The position numbers were made by a program, and so were the translations under genes. Under the pieces are notes generated by a model. That model saw only the letters and a program-made list of their open reading frames with translations. It made no database searches and had not been told where the DNA came from. Below, in pieces: positions 47,888-59,012 of a stretch of 64,000 nt of DNA (the stretch's first letter is position 1; every line of letters starts with the position of its first letter). Source of the DNA: Leptidea sinapis (lineage: Eukaryota; Arthropoda; Insecta; Lepidoptera; Pieridae); NCBI RefSeq assembly GCF_905404315.1, contig NC_066287.1:12028001-12092000 (forward strand), written 5' to 3'.

Positions 47888-48035
47888 GTGTTGGTAGGGC
47901 CCCCACAAGATGGTCCGCAACAGGTTGGATGAGGGCAGCGCATGACCGATCGTCATGGCGATCTTTGGGGGAAGTAATTTGTCCAGTAGTGGACGTCTTC
48001 CAGGTGAATGATAATGATGACGATGATAGTAACAC
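47888..48035 (+). pseudogene. LINE 3' fragment (RTE-like tail)
   Basis: Translates as GWMRAAHDRSSWRSLGE and ends in short GATGAT-type repeats (48008-48030), as RTE-type LINEs of insects do. Confidence 0.6.
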
Positions 48036-48469
48036 TGATCATTTTACAGTTTTCTAATGGATGTCGAAAAATGAACACATTTTTTTGCGCATACATTACA
48101 AACACTGGCTGAACCGTACGAGATAAATCAAAATGTGCTAGAGTATTGTACAAGATTGTTGTTCGACGAAAAAGTATGTGATGGTAAGCATATGTCTATT
48201 TCTTCGGGATAACCTATAATTACTATTTTTTATACTTTACTATTTACAAGAAATAATGGCTTATTTACGAAGGGAATTTAAGCAATACAGCAATAATCTT
48301 TATAAAATTGAGTATACATTGTCCATTTAATATAGATCAACATGGCCTTTTGCAGCATTTAATTTAAATGAATATTTCCAAAGATTTAAAATATATTTTG
48401 ATGCATAAATTTTTCAGTATTAGGTAGTGAAAATGATTACTCAAAATCCGATTTACAGGCTAACTGCCA

Positions 48470-48668
48470 GGCCTTCCCCCTTGCTTTCAATAGCCGCCGC
48501 CCATCTATGTGTTAGGTATACCAGAAGATCGCCAGTCGACCGACCATGGCGAAAGCCGTACTGCCGGTCGTTGATCAACTGGTGACCCTCAAGTTATACC
48601 AAGAGCTGGCGGTTAATTATGCTCTCCATGATCTTGGAGAGCAGGGAGGTAATAGCAATAGGCTTAAG
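48470..48668 (-). pseudogene. Jockey-type LINE reverse transcriptase fragment
   Basis: Minus-strand RT core piece: LLSKIMESIINRQL, QYGFRHGRS-like, AAAIESKGE. Same family as 33855-34345. Confidence 0.7.
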
Positions 48669-48669
48669 A

Positions 48670-48960
48670 AAGTCATTTAAATGTTTTAGTAACCTTTACC
48701 ACACAAACATTTTTTAACAATTCTTTTGAATATCGAATTATTGTTGTTTGTTTGATCTTGTTGTAAAAGCATATATTATATCGCCCCACAAAAGACTTAC
48801 TAACTCGACTTAACCGAGTAGTAGGCATTATAAATTTATGTCTGTTCCTGGTGTAAACATTATGGTTAGGACAGTTTCTAGCAAATTCACTTATGTACCT
48901 ATGTACATACATTACATTATCACGAATATATTGAGAAGCAACAGTCAAGATGTTACCACT
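48670..48960 (-). pseudogene. LINE C-terminal fragment (NTRNRHK type)
   Basis: The minus-strand frame 48673-48948 reads TVASQYIRDNVMYVHRYISE, then YTRNRHKFIMPTTRLSRV and SFVGRYNICFYNKI, a typical LINE C-terminus. It joins the RT fragment of another family at 48670; 8935-9057 in C1 is a shorter relative. Confidence 0.75.
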
Positions 48961-49544
48961 ACTGACTTACATGTATATACCTGCCAACCAACTGGTTGTT
49001 ACGGGCGACTAACATTTTCATGAAAGTTTTCTTATGACGTTATAACGTCAAATAATTGTCTTTAAACCGACTTTACAGACAACCACTGTTTTTAATTTAT
49101 TTATTTATCCACAGCACTTAAAAATATTAATATGCATTATTTTTAATTACAATATGTAAACATTCTAGTGCGGCATATTGATGGCAAAAAGATCAAATAT
49201 ATTCAAATTCATGATACAAAAAAAATAATAATATTAACGAAAAACTTTTGCAAATAACTGAAATTATATCCGCTAAATCGACTCTCCGCTCTCACACTTA
49301 GCCTGAGGAAGGCTCCCCAAACATACTTATATAACTTGCTATTATTAAGTTCTTACAAACAAGCTTTTAGAGGTTCAGTTACACGGTATTGTGTGAGTAA
49401 TGGAATCACCTTGTACCAGATTCAGATGTTTGTTTGATTATTGTACACAGACTTTAATTCAGGGATGTCACAACATGAACATGCTGACATTAAATTAATA
49501 TTCAAGTATAAAAAAAATTAGAATATAGACCAAACAAAATCTTA

Positions 49545-49855
49545 TTGGTGGGAGGCTCCATTGTACAGGATGCCGGCTTGATTACGGGTACCACAACGGC
49601 TTCTTTTTCTGCCGTGAAGCAGTAATATCTAAGCATTATTATGGTTCGGTTTTAAGGGCGCCATAGCTAGTGAAATTACTGGGCAAATGAGACTTGACAT
49701 CTTATGTCTCAAGGTAACCAGCGAAGTTGTAGTGCCGCTCAGAACTTAAGGGTATTTCAAGAATCCTGAGCGGCACTGCATTGAAATATTTAGGGAGAAT
49801 CAATTTCCATCAGCTGAAAGTCCTGATCATCTCGGCCCCTATTGTAATAAAAAAA
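49545..49855 (+). repeat. SINE-like lepidopteran repeat
   Basis: About 310 bp with GTGGGAGGCTCC at the start, CTGCCGTGAAGCAGTAAT, GGGCAAATGAGACTT, CCTGAGCGGCACTGCATTG and an A-rich tail (49845-49855). This is a highly abundant moth/butterfly repeat, compatible with Metulj-type SINEs. Its tail abuts the C3 edge. 48961-49544 shows no gene. Confidence 0.65.
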
Positions 49856-51688
49856 TCGTCCTAGAACTCTTTAATGTTGACCAGGGGTTATAAGGTATCA
49901 TCATGCAAAATTTCAATGAAATCAGTCCAGTAGTTTCAGAGGTTAGCCCGTACAAAGAGACAAACAGACAGAGAAATAAAAAAATTCGGGACTTGCTCTA
50001 TGTCTCTTCTAACATCCCCCTGATTTAGATTTGCGCATTTTCTTTCTTTGTACAGAAACCTCATCTCTACAGTATGAATCAATAATTTTATAGTGCTAAA
50101 TTTCTCAAACTTCTGCATAACTAAAAATAATTAAATATAATTCGCTCTTTACTAAGCTGCCACTTATTTTTTTTTATTATAAATACAAAGAAACAAATCA
50201 ATTGTGGTCTCACCAAGTGTTACATAAAACCTACGGCGCCACTCGTTCACAAAACCTGTACATCTCAACTATTATAACAACTAGTTTATCACGCCGTGAC
50301 TTTTTCATTGAATTCTTCTCTGACAATACTAAATGCCTTGCGGCCTAACTTTGGAGAACCTTTTGTGCCTTCAGTAATTTAGATGCGACACTGTATTTAA
50401 TTACGAGGCGAAAGGATTTATCAAAGAGACTTTTTGTGGGTTTGTTGGCTGGTGTAGGCATATTGAATGCTAATTAAATCATTTTATGTATCCTGATAAA
50501 GTTTATAAAGTAAGATGTCCGCTCGTTACTACTCGTCGTACTCTGTTTCCTCTTGTCAATGAGTACACGTAATTGGTATTAGAAAACGTAGAAAATCTTT
50601 AGCTGATCTAATAATAACGATTAAGGTAAGACAAGGCAGTCTAATGGAATAAACCTAATTAAACATAAATATAGCGATACATTGTTATAAAGGGACAGCT
50701 ATATTGTAAAGCCTGGCTTCTGCTTGTGTTGGCAACCACTAGTGATGTCATAAAAATGATTAATAATATGAATAAAAATAAATCACCTAGTACTTTAGTA
50801 GTTTATAAAGTCTGTTCTGTCATAGCTTATTTAGTTTATTTATCTATTAGACATCATAAATTTCCTGCTAAACTTAAACGCTAAGACGCTATCATTCGTC
50901 CTATTCATAAGAGGGTTGATCATAAAGATTTTTCTGGAGACTTAACTATAGTGACTAGTATTTATAAAATTATTGAAAAGTACACAGTCAATCAACTTTG
51001 AATCTTTCTACAAAAAAAAAAAAAAACAAAATATTAAACGTACCTATGCCAACATGGCTTTAAGCAGGTAAAAGCACTAATACTTATATTATAATCTACG
51101 TTGAAAACGTAGACACACTTCGTAATACATTTGTTTTGTACATTTTCTGGGATCATATTGTATAAGCATATACATCGCCCAATAAAATACTTACAAACTT
51201 AAATCAAGTTCCATCCAGTAGTTGGCATAACAAGTTTATGTTTGTTCCTCGTGTTAACATTATGATCTGATGACTCTTCTGCAGCACTATGATGGTATTA
51301 ATATCGACTACACTGCCCCATAATAATATACCATAGGACATCATACTATGAAAATAACTAAAGTATATCGGTCGCGCCCTATGTCAGTTAACTGTAAATT
51401 TTTTAAATTATCTTTGAATGCAGCCACAGTTGCAATTCAATACAGCATGTAGGTATTAGTTCTAATGAATGAGAACTGTGCGTAATATTTACTTCTTTAA
51501 ATTTCTCGTTGAGTGACTGCCTTGAACCATGCAGATAATTAATAGCACGAGCAACTCTCTTCTATAGGACAAAACTATAATTAATGTCACTGGCATGACC
51601 CCAAAGCAAAATATCTTACGTCATTCTAATAATATGAAACTTACTGAAATAATTACGCTAATATAGCCGTTACTAACTTATTAGTGTA

Positions 51689-51744
51689 CTGCTACGCCGC
51701 TTGAGAGATAAGACTACAGTCTTATCTCTCAAGCAGCGTAGCAG
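51689..51744. repeat. 26-bp palindrome, one mismatch (C3)
   Basis: Arms 51689-51714 and 51719-51744 around TACA. C1 (about 18735-18760) has one arm only. Confidence 0.93.
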
Positions 51745-52306
51745 CAGATGTGACTAATAGCAACATAGATGGCGCTAGTACGTACTCAGAGTAAACTATA
51801 ACGCGCTATCAGTATTCATACTAGTTTTGTTGGACCACTTATGATAATATGTGAAGTTGTCAAGTTAGTTACATCATAATTTTGTTAATTTAAAGGAGTT
51901 TTTGGAAAGTGTTCTTGCGTCATTTCAGACGTTTTGAACATTAATTCTACCAAGTACCTATAACCCATAATGATAAATCTGGCGCCGTGGAGGAATGAAT
52001 AATTATTTCGTACACGATTTAATTTAAGAACTAGGACTAGTTAATTTTGAATTCGTAGGCAGTAGTGAATAGGTATCTAATACATTTAACATTAACTTTA
52101 TTTTCAACTGGCAGTTTGTTACCTCATGCCTCGTTTGTTTCGTTGTGAAGTATGGACTGCGATTTCAGTTTTCATACTTTTGATTCTCCAAACAAATAAA
52201 TAGTTAATGATTATTATTTTATTTAAACAATTTGTTAAGAATTTTAAAGTGAAAACCCTCACTTCTGGGATTAATTACACAAATAAAACTGAAAACAAAA
52301 TTTTAT

Positions 52307-52365
52307 GAACGATGCGGAACTCGAACCCGCAAATTGGTCGCGGTCGTTGGAGTCCAACATCGTTC
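52307..52365 (-). other. tRNA-like hairpin, 59 nt (C3)
   Basis: Same structure as 18130-18188, in C2 orientation. Confidence 0.5.
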
Positions 52366-52732
52366 ATAATTTTTTTTTCAGTTTTATTTTATTTATATTA
52401 AGTACCTCATTGGCTATTTGATGATAAGTGGTTATTTGATACCTAATATATATAAAACTACGTCGCTATTTTAAGTTTGACTTTATTTGAATTTTCCGGC
52501 TCTTGATATAATAATACGCAAGGCTGATTTTCTCATCTTCTATTGTTTTTGTAATAATCTCATAATCACTGTAAAAATAATAATTTATCGCAGTTCAGTA
52601 CCTAAAAAGTGCAAGTCGACACGCACAATAAACTGAAATTTTACGAAACAATAAACGAGGTTATCGGGTTGCTTCGAAAAAATAAATAGTTTTGCTAAAA
52701 ATACCTAGTTTTATGTAAACCGTGTTTAATCG

Positions 52733-52776
52733 CATCTTCTCGCTCTATCATGTATATATGATAGAGCGAGAAGATG
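52733..52776. repeat. Perfect 19-bp palindrome (C3)
   Basis: Counterpart of 23577-23620; the loop is GTATAT rather than GTTTAT. Confidence 0.95.
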
Positions 52777-53183
52777 TTGTCCTTATCTGCAGTCGGCAAG
52801 TGTTCGCAAGATCCATTGTTCTGTGTAAATAGCTATGAGCTTTGATTATTGTTAAATAATCAAAGGCTACATAAACTCTATTTCGCGGTATTCGGTATGT
52901 GGATTCCATTCAATAGTGTAAGCTCGGGTCGTTTCGTAAATATGTAGTTCTTCTAAATAAGTATATTTTGTTTCGTTATTATTTATTTCTTAAAATTTTT
53001 CTTTGAGAGACTGTCTATAACCAAGCTGATATATAGCACGAACAGCTCTCTTTTGCAGAGCAAACACTATCCCCCTTATTCATAATGGTCCGCTTACTTA
53101 AAACGGCTGCTAAACAGTGTTATATCTCATTCTGACTTAGGTCAATAGAAGAAGACAGAGTGAGAATTAGCAATGCTTTAAGT

Positions 53184-53737
53184 GAGTGTTGTTATGGATA
53201 TCCATATCCGTAACCGAAACTATCGGATATCCGAAATAAAAAAATATCTGTAACCGTAACCCAATCCGAAATAAAAGTTTTGGATAGTTTCGGATAGGGC
53301 GGAGTCTAACTAAATACTACACTCATACGAATTAACCATGCACTCCGCCCAAAAAAGATAACCCACAAGAACTGACAAATCCCCAACAGCTGACACCTTT
53401 ACAGGAGTGTAAAAAACAAAAATCAATGATGTTTATTCATATATATAACAAATTACGAACGTTAATTTTGACTTTGCATTTAATTAGTTACCTATATATT
53501 ATATAGGTATAAAAGTCATATAGAAAGAATTACTTGTATGACAGATTGCGAAACCTACAAGGTACAATTAAATTCGAATATAATCTGTCAGTTCCTTAAA
53601 AAATTAATATCCGTAACCGAAACTATCGGATAATCCGAAATAATTTAATATCCATAACCGTATCTGAAACCGATATTATATTTTACCAATATCCATATCC
53701 ATATCCGGATCCGAAATTATATATCCATAACACACTG
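53184..53737 (-). mobile_element. hAT-type non-autonomous transposon (C3)
   Basis: 554 bp, same length and ends as the C2 copy, with the left flank CTTTAAGT retained. Confidence 0.82.
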
Positions 53738-53755
53738 CTTTAAACTTAACGTAAT

Positions 53756-53795
53756 TTTTCGTAATTGTCTTCTAACTAGAAGACAATTACGAAAA
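53756..53795. repeat. Perfect 18-bp palindrome (C3)
   Basis: Arms 53756-53773 and 53778-53795 around AACT; the simple form of 24600-24666. Confidence 0.95.
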
Positions 53796-54130
53796 GGGGG
53801 CTAATCGAAATCAACAACATGACCCCACAGTCCCTACCGTAAAGGCGTATGCACGCCTTACTGTAACGGACGGATACGCAGAACTGAGTGACAGCAACAC
53901 AGATGGCGCTAGTACGTACTCAGTGTAAACTATTACGCACTATCAGTATTTATACTAATTTGGTCTAGAACTAACTTGTTGTTTTTGTTTGTTGTTGTTG
54001 TTTGTTATCGGTTGATTCTGACTCACCGTTTATAGTCGTGTTCTTAACATCTCAGTCTTTTTATGAACTCTCTGCACCCTAAACAAAACTAATATTAGCT
54101 CACTAGATTAACAATAAAAACAATAAAAAA

Positions 54131-54172
54131 AAATCTTATAGCATTCTTTATGTAAGGAGTGCTATAAGATTT
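54131..54172. repeat. Long hairpin in Jockey 5' UTR
   Basis: AAATCTTATAGCA (54131-54143) pairs exactly with 54160-54172, and the pairing continues inward with one G-T pair to a TG loop. Confidence 0.85.
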
Positions 54173-54275
54173 ACCGGTAGAGTCCGACTTTTGTTGTTTC
54201 ATTGATTATCTCGGGGGCCGCTACATACATTAGAAACCTGCCTGTCTGCGACTACTCTCACTTCACGAAGTAACC

Positions 54276-54295
54276 GGATCCCGTCAGCGGGATCC
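54276..54295. repeat. Hairpin before ORF1
   Basis: GGATCCCG and CGGGATCC around TCAG, 70 bases upstream of the ORF1 ATG at 54365. Confidence 0.85.
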
Positions 54296-54364
54296 CCCGG
54301 TGAAATGTGGTTTGGGGGGAAGTTGCGAGAGTAGAGAGAGTTGTTGCACGCATAACTTGCCAAC

Positions 54365-55270
54365 ATGGAGCACGAATCCAAAGGTCCATCTGAGGGCAAA
54401 ACGACAACACCCGCCACCCGCGCTCCGCAAACGCCCAGCGCCGCGACTGTGACCGCGTTCCGCGCGCCCAATGATGCCACGCCATATACCCACGTACCGT
54501 GCGCGATCGTAAGGAGCCGCGCTTCATCCAAGTCGCGAGCCGAGCGACCTCGCTCGATATCATACTCGCGACCGAAAACGCCGATCGCTGCACATGCCAC
54601 CACGGCCACTGAAGTTGGCCTGCCCTGGGTCGACAACAGTCCAGCCACTTGCGAGCGCCCAGAGGAGGAGTCCCCGCATACATCAGCGAACAACAGTATG
54701 GTGTTATTAGCTTCCTTACTCACCTCTGGAAATCTGACGACACCTCTGTACGAATACCTCAAGCTGTCTGGGCCTGTGCTCGAGTTCTTCGAATACCAGC
54801 AGAGTATTGGCCAACCGCTGACCATGCAGGAATGCACGAAAATACTGCATTCGCAAGGCCCAAGAATGCCTATTGCGCCTGAGCCCGCGACCAGAGCGTC
54901 ACGCCGGCCACGCCCCTCACCGAGCCCGGAGGCAGTGGAATCGAGTAAGAGGCATTGTGTTATACCTCCTCCGATTGCGATCCTATCCGAGAGCCAGCAG
55001 CAGGGGTACGCCGCAACACCAAGGGCACAGAGATACCCCTGCACATTCCGCAGCCAACGTAGCATCGACGTAGAAGCTACGGCTACGCTTACGCCTGCTG
55101 TCCCGGTGACATACGCTGCCGTCGTCACCACACCGCCGGCGTCTTCAAGTGCGGTGAGCCCACAGCAACCGTCGACAGCCGGGTCAACAGATACCACCAC
55201 ATTGACCACCGCCGCGCCATCCAGAAAAGTGCCTCAGCCGGCAAAAAAAATTCCCGCCGCTCATTTGTGA
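54365..55270 (+). pseudogene. Jockey ORF1, N-terminal part (frame-broken)
   Basis: 301 codons rich in proline, alanine, threonine and serine, as usual for the disordered N-terminal region of Jockey Gag-like proteins. It ends early at TGA 55268-55270 because the frame is lost at a run of eight A (55243-55250). The conserved nucleic-acid-binding half continues one frame over from 55251. A one-base length change in the A run is the simplest cause; assembly error or programmed shifting are alternatives. Confidence 0.8.
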
Positions 55271-56342
55271 GATCCTCCCAAACTGGGTGCACCACTTCCG
55301 TGCACTGAAAGAAAAGTTGGGAAGGGCTCCTAACGCCCGCCCCTTTGGGGAAGGGTACAGATTCACCCCGGCAGATGAAAATGAATACAGAACCATCCAG
55401 AGATACCTAAGCGAACTGGAGAAAAGTAGTAGGATCTCTTGGTTCAGCTATTCGCTGCCGGCGGAGAAAAGCGCGAAGTTCGCAATACGAGGGCTACCTG
55501 CGACAACTGAGCCCAATGAAATTGAAGAGGAGTTACGCGGGCTCGGCTTCGAGCCCGAATATGTGAGGAAGATACGGGCCAGACAAGGGCGTCCGGGCTG
55601 TATATTCTTCGCAATAATGAAGAGGACGCCCAATCTTACGCCCGGCATATTTGAGATTAACGAGCTACTGTGTATGCCTGGTGTAAAATTCGAAACCTGG
55701 AGATCAAAGAGGGGGCCGGCACAATGCCACAGGTGCCAGCAGTTCCGTCATTCATCGCATGGGTGTCACAGACCACTGGCCTGCGTGCGTTGCGGTGGGG
55801 AACACACAGCGAAGGACTGCCCCCGCTTACTCTCGGAACCCGCAACCTGTGCAAATTGCGGGGGTCCTCACCCCGCAAACAACTCTCGATGCCCTGTTTT
55901 CAAGGAAGAATTAAGAAATAAGAAAGCAGGGCCAATCGCCAAGACTGGCAAAAAGGCCAAGCACCCCCAGCCAGCCCAGGAGCCAGCTCCAGCGGTGGAG
56001 CAGCCTAAGGAGGCAACAAGCCTTATGGCCCCGGCAAACGAGGCGATACCCAGGCGCCAAGCACCACCCACGGTTGCTGGGGCCAATAAGAAAAAGAAGA
56101 AGAAGGCCAAAAAGAAGGAAAAGAGGAGCCTAAATGAGAAACTGGCAAATGAAGAGGCCAGCTTCGGGACAAGGCCTCAAACTACGGCCACAAAGAAGCC
56201 AATGAAGGGCAAGAAAGACCTAATGATCAAGGCCGCTATGGAGATCTTCCAAACGGTCATTCTTGCCCTTCAAAAGGAAGATGATGTGGCTTCAGTCATC
56301 CTCAGCGGGATGAACAAACTAATGGATATAATAACCGCATAA
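55251..56342 (+). CDS. Jockey ORF1, C-terminal part (PRE_C2HC and zinc knuckles)
   Basis: Gag-like RNA-binding protein of the LINE, which would bind element RNA in a particle with the ORF2 product. The frame opens at 55251 with no ATG and runs to TAA at 56340-56342. Counting residues from 55287, a PRE_C2HC-type region spans about 36-125 (RYLSELEKSSRISWFSYSLP, KFAIRGLPATT, GRPGCIFFA). Three zinc knuckles follow: CX2CX4HX4C (147-160), CX2CX3HX4C (166-178) and CX2CX3HX6C (188-202). Then comes a lysine-rich tail with several poly-Lys clusters (about 270-285). The domain order is diagnostic of the Jockey clade (X-element-type nucleic-acid-binding protein). The stop codon touches the ATG of ORF2. 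Confidence 0.88.
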   Translation, partial: FPPLICEILPNWVHHFRALKEKLGRAPNARPFGEGYRFTPADENEYRTIQRYLSELEKSSRISWFSYSLPAEKSAKFAIRGLPATTEPNEIEEELRGLGFEPEYVRKIRARQGRPGCIFFAIMKRTPNLTPGIFEINELLCMPGVKFETWRSKRGPAQCHRCQQFRHSSHGCHRPLACVRCGGEHTAKDCPRLLSEPATCANCGGPHPANNSRCPVFKEELRNKKAGPIAKTGKKAKHPQPAQEPAPAVEQPKEATSLMAPANEAIPRRQAPPTVAGANKKKKKKAKKKEKRSLNEKLANEEASFGTRPQTTATKKPMKGKKDLMIKAAMEIFQTVILALQKEDDVASVILSGMNKLMDIITA

Positions 56343-59012
56343 ATGGACAACTCGCTGAGAATTATCCATTGGAATATTAGAGGCATTAAGAAGAAGCTGC
56401 CATTGCTGAAGAACCTCCTTCGAGACCAGAACATAGACATCGCCCTCATCAGCGAAACACTGATGTCGAGGGCGGACACACTTCGGGTCTCAGGCTTCAT
56501 CACTTACCGCAAGGATGAAGTCGGCGAGCGTGGTCCGTACAGGGGGTTGGTCGTGCTCGTCAGGAGGGGGTTGCTTCACCAACCGCTCCCGATGGTGGAC
56601 CTGAATAGTCTACAAGCCCTCGGTGTTGAGCTCCAGATCAGCGGCCAGGACTTGCGCATTTTCGCCATTTACAGGCCGGCAAACGGAAGGCTCGTCCCCG
56701 GAGACGTGCGGCAGTTACTTAACTCCCCGAAAGCAACTCTCGCCGCCGGGGACTGGAACTGCAAGCACCCTGCCTGGAATGCCAGAATGGCCAACACCGC
56801 GGGCAGAACACTTTTTAACGACTCCTTACAACACGGATACGAGGTCCACGGCCCGGAGGTTCCAACCCACTACCCAGACAACCATGAATACCTTCCGGAT
56901 GTGATTGATTTCACTGTCCTCAAGAACTTGGACTGCCAGCTGACTCAGGAAACTATTATCGATGAGCTTCTGTCAGACCACCTTCCAGTACTTCTTACCA
57001 TAACCGCCACCGCAACGCGAGCACCATCACGACCATCACGCCGGGTCACTGACTGGAAGGTGTTCGCGGAAGAGTTGGCAGCCAACACTCCATCCCGGAA
57101 GTTAGAGACAGCTGCCGACGTCGAAGCCCTCGCCGTGGACCTCACGGGGAGTATCCAGCGGTCGCTGGCCACCGCGACAAAGGAGACCGAGTCCAGAAAG
57201 ATGCCGGAGTTGCCCGCAAGACTGCGGCAACTCATCCTCGAGAAACGAGCTTTACGCCGCAGATGGCAGGTGACCAGATGCCCAACACTCAAGACTCGTC
57301 TTAATAGGCTGGGCAGCCTAGTCAAGAAAAAGCTCGAAGAGGATGCCGCCGAGAGCTGGGAGGAAACGATTGGCGAGGCCGCAGATGATGTATCAGTTCT
57401 TCATCGTCTGTGCCGCCAAATCACAAATCTAGCGCCCCCAGCTCGCCCGCTGCGTCATCCCGACGGAACCTTGAGATACGCAGCGGCAGAGCGTGCCGAC
57501 ATCTTCGCCGAACACCTTGAACGCCAGTTCCAGCCGAATCCAACTGACGACGTATCGCACGTGACAGCACTTGAGAGAGAGATCGCCGAATATCTAGAAC
57601 GGCCGGTAGAGGCACTAGAAGATGCGGTGTTCTTCTCCCCAACTAAAGTGAGAAGTTGCATCCTTCGGACGAGGCCCAAAAAAGCCCCGGGCGCGGATGG
57701 TATCACAAACGCCGCCCTGCGTCATCTGCCGCGTCAAACCATCGCGGCGATGACGCGACTCTTTAATGGCATCCTGCGCTCGGGGTACTTTCCAAATATC
57801 TGGAAGGAAGGCCTCGTCATTATGATCCCGAAGCCGGGGAAAGACACCGCACTAGCACATAGCTACCGGCCCATCACTCTTCTGGCGACCCAGTCTAAGA
57901 TATTCGAATCTCTCCTGCTGTCACTCCTAAGACCCTACATAGAGCTTAGGGAAGAACAGTTTGGATTCCGCGCTGAACACAGCACCACGCTCCAGCTGTC
58001 CAGGGTACTGCACACCCTCACCGCTTCTCTCAACAAAAGAGAGAAAGCTGTGGCAGTATTCCTGGACATGGAGAAGGCGTTCGACCGTGTTTGGCATACT
58101 GGACTCGTGCACAAGTTAGCTGCAACCTCGACACCTCCCCGCCTGGTGAGGATAGTCGCCAACTTCCTTGAAAACCGTCGGTTTCGAGTAAGGGTAGACG
58201 ATGCCATTTCAGCTTCCAAGATTATCTCTGCTGGCGTACCGCAGGGGAGCTGTCTCTCTCCCCTGCTGTACGCAAAATACACAAATGACATCCCGCTCGA
58301 ACCGTCGGCGACTCTGGCGCTATATGCAGATGACGCGGCGTATATTACATCGTCACTCAACCTAACGCACGCCGCCGTGAAGATGCAGCGCCAGCTGGAC
58401 ACCCTGCCAGAATGGCTCAAGAAGTGGCGGCTATCGGTGAACGTTGGCAAAACCCAGGCGCTCGCGACTGGGAGTGTGCACACTGGCCAGCATAGGTTGC
58501 AGCTAAACGGACAGGACATTTCGTGGTCCCCGACGGTAAAGTACCTCGGGGTCACCATCGACCGCCGGCTCAACATGAACGAGCACGTCACGAAGACCAT
58601 CGCGTCGACAAACGTCGCGATGGCCTTACTTCGTCCAGTGCTCTCCTCAAGCCTCCCTCTGAGGGTGAAGGTCTTGGTGTACAAGACCCACCTACGCAGC
58701 CGACTCACGTACGCCGCGCCTGCATGGTACGCGCTCGTGAATCTTACTAACCGGAAAAGGTTGCAAACCGTGCAGAACAAGATCCTCCGCCGCATCACGG
58801 GCGCACCATGGTACGTGAGGAACCAAACAATCCAGAGGGACCTAAGAGTCGAGGGCTTGGACGACTTCACTCGTCGTCTCGCCGTCAACATGTTCGCGCG
58901 TGCCGACTCGTCCGATCTCCATCATCTGCGAGATCTGGCCCCCTGGCACGCGCGGCCACCTGACAGCCGCCGCTACCCGCGTGATCTCGTGCGGGACGAG
59001 GATGTAGAGTGA
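56343..59012 (+). CDS. Jockey ORF2, endonuclease-reverse transcriptase (889 aa)
   Basis: Intact protein for target-primed reverse transcription. The endonuclease has HWNIRG (9-14), SETL (37-40), YRPANG (110-115), GDWNCKHPAWN (136-146) and SDHLPV (211-216). The RT has KKAPGADGI (446-454), SYRPITLL (507-514), EEQFGFRAEHSTT (537-549), LDMEKAFD (574-581), AGVPQGSCLSPLL (630-642) and catalytic YADD (661-664). The thumb and C-terminal part has YLGVTIDRRLN and RRITGAPWYVRNQ. Length is normal for the clade and no break is seen. The start is the ATG at 56343, directly after the ORF1 stop, which suggests translation by termination-reinitiation. The family is related to the truncated LINE at 12752-14331. 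Confidence 0.93.
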   Translation: MDNSLRIIHWNIRGIKKKLPLLKNLLRDQNIDIALISETLMSRADTLRVSGFITYRKDEVGERGPYRGLVVLVRRGLLHQPLPMVDLNSLQALGVELQISGQDLRIFAIYRPANGRLVPGDVRQLLNSPKATLAAGDWNCKHPAWNARMANTAGRTLFNDSLQHGYEVHGPEVPTHYPDNHEYLPDVIDFTVLKNLDCQLTQETIIDELLSDHLPVLLTITATATRAPSRPSRRVTDWKVFAEELAANTPSRKLETAADVEALAVDLTGSIQRSLATATKETESRKMPELPARLRQLILEKRALRRRWQVTRCPTLKTRLNRLGSLVKKKLEEDAAESWEETIGEAADDVSVLHRLCRQITNLAPPARPLRHPDGTLRYAAAERADIFAEHLERQFQPNPTDDVSHVTALEREIAEYLERPVEALEDAVFFSPTKVRSCILRTRPKKAPGADGITNAALRHLPRQTIAAMTRLFNGILRSGYFPNIWKEGLVIMIPKPGKDTALAHSYRPITLLATQSKIFESLLLSLLRPYIELREEQFGFRAEHSTTLQLSRVLHTLTASLNKREKAVAVFLDMEKAFDRVWHTGLVHKLAATSTPPRLVRIVANFLENRRFRVRVDDAISASKIISAGVPQGSCLSPLLYAKYTNDIPLEPSATLALYADDAAYITSSLNLTHAAVKMQRQLDTLPEWLKKWRLSVNVGKTQALATGSVHTGQHRLQLNGQDISWSPTVKYLGVTIDRRLNMNEHVTKTIASTNVAMALLRPVLSSSLPLRVKVLVYKTHLRSRLTYAAPAWYALVNLTNRKRLQTVQNKILRRITGAPWYVRNQTIQRDLRVEGLDDFTRRLAVNMFARADSSDLHHLRDLAPWHARPPDSRRYPRDLVRDEDVE

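Noticed and set aside
54199..55209. Long minus-strand open frame (336 codons) over Jockey ORF1
   Set aside because: It is the antisense shadow of GC-rich ORF1 coding sequence and shows no domain; the sense strand has the expected Gag-like composition.
57935..58891. Long minus-strand open frame (318 codons) over Jockey ORF2
   Set aside because: Antisense of the reverse transcriptase; the sense frame contains all catalytic motifs.
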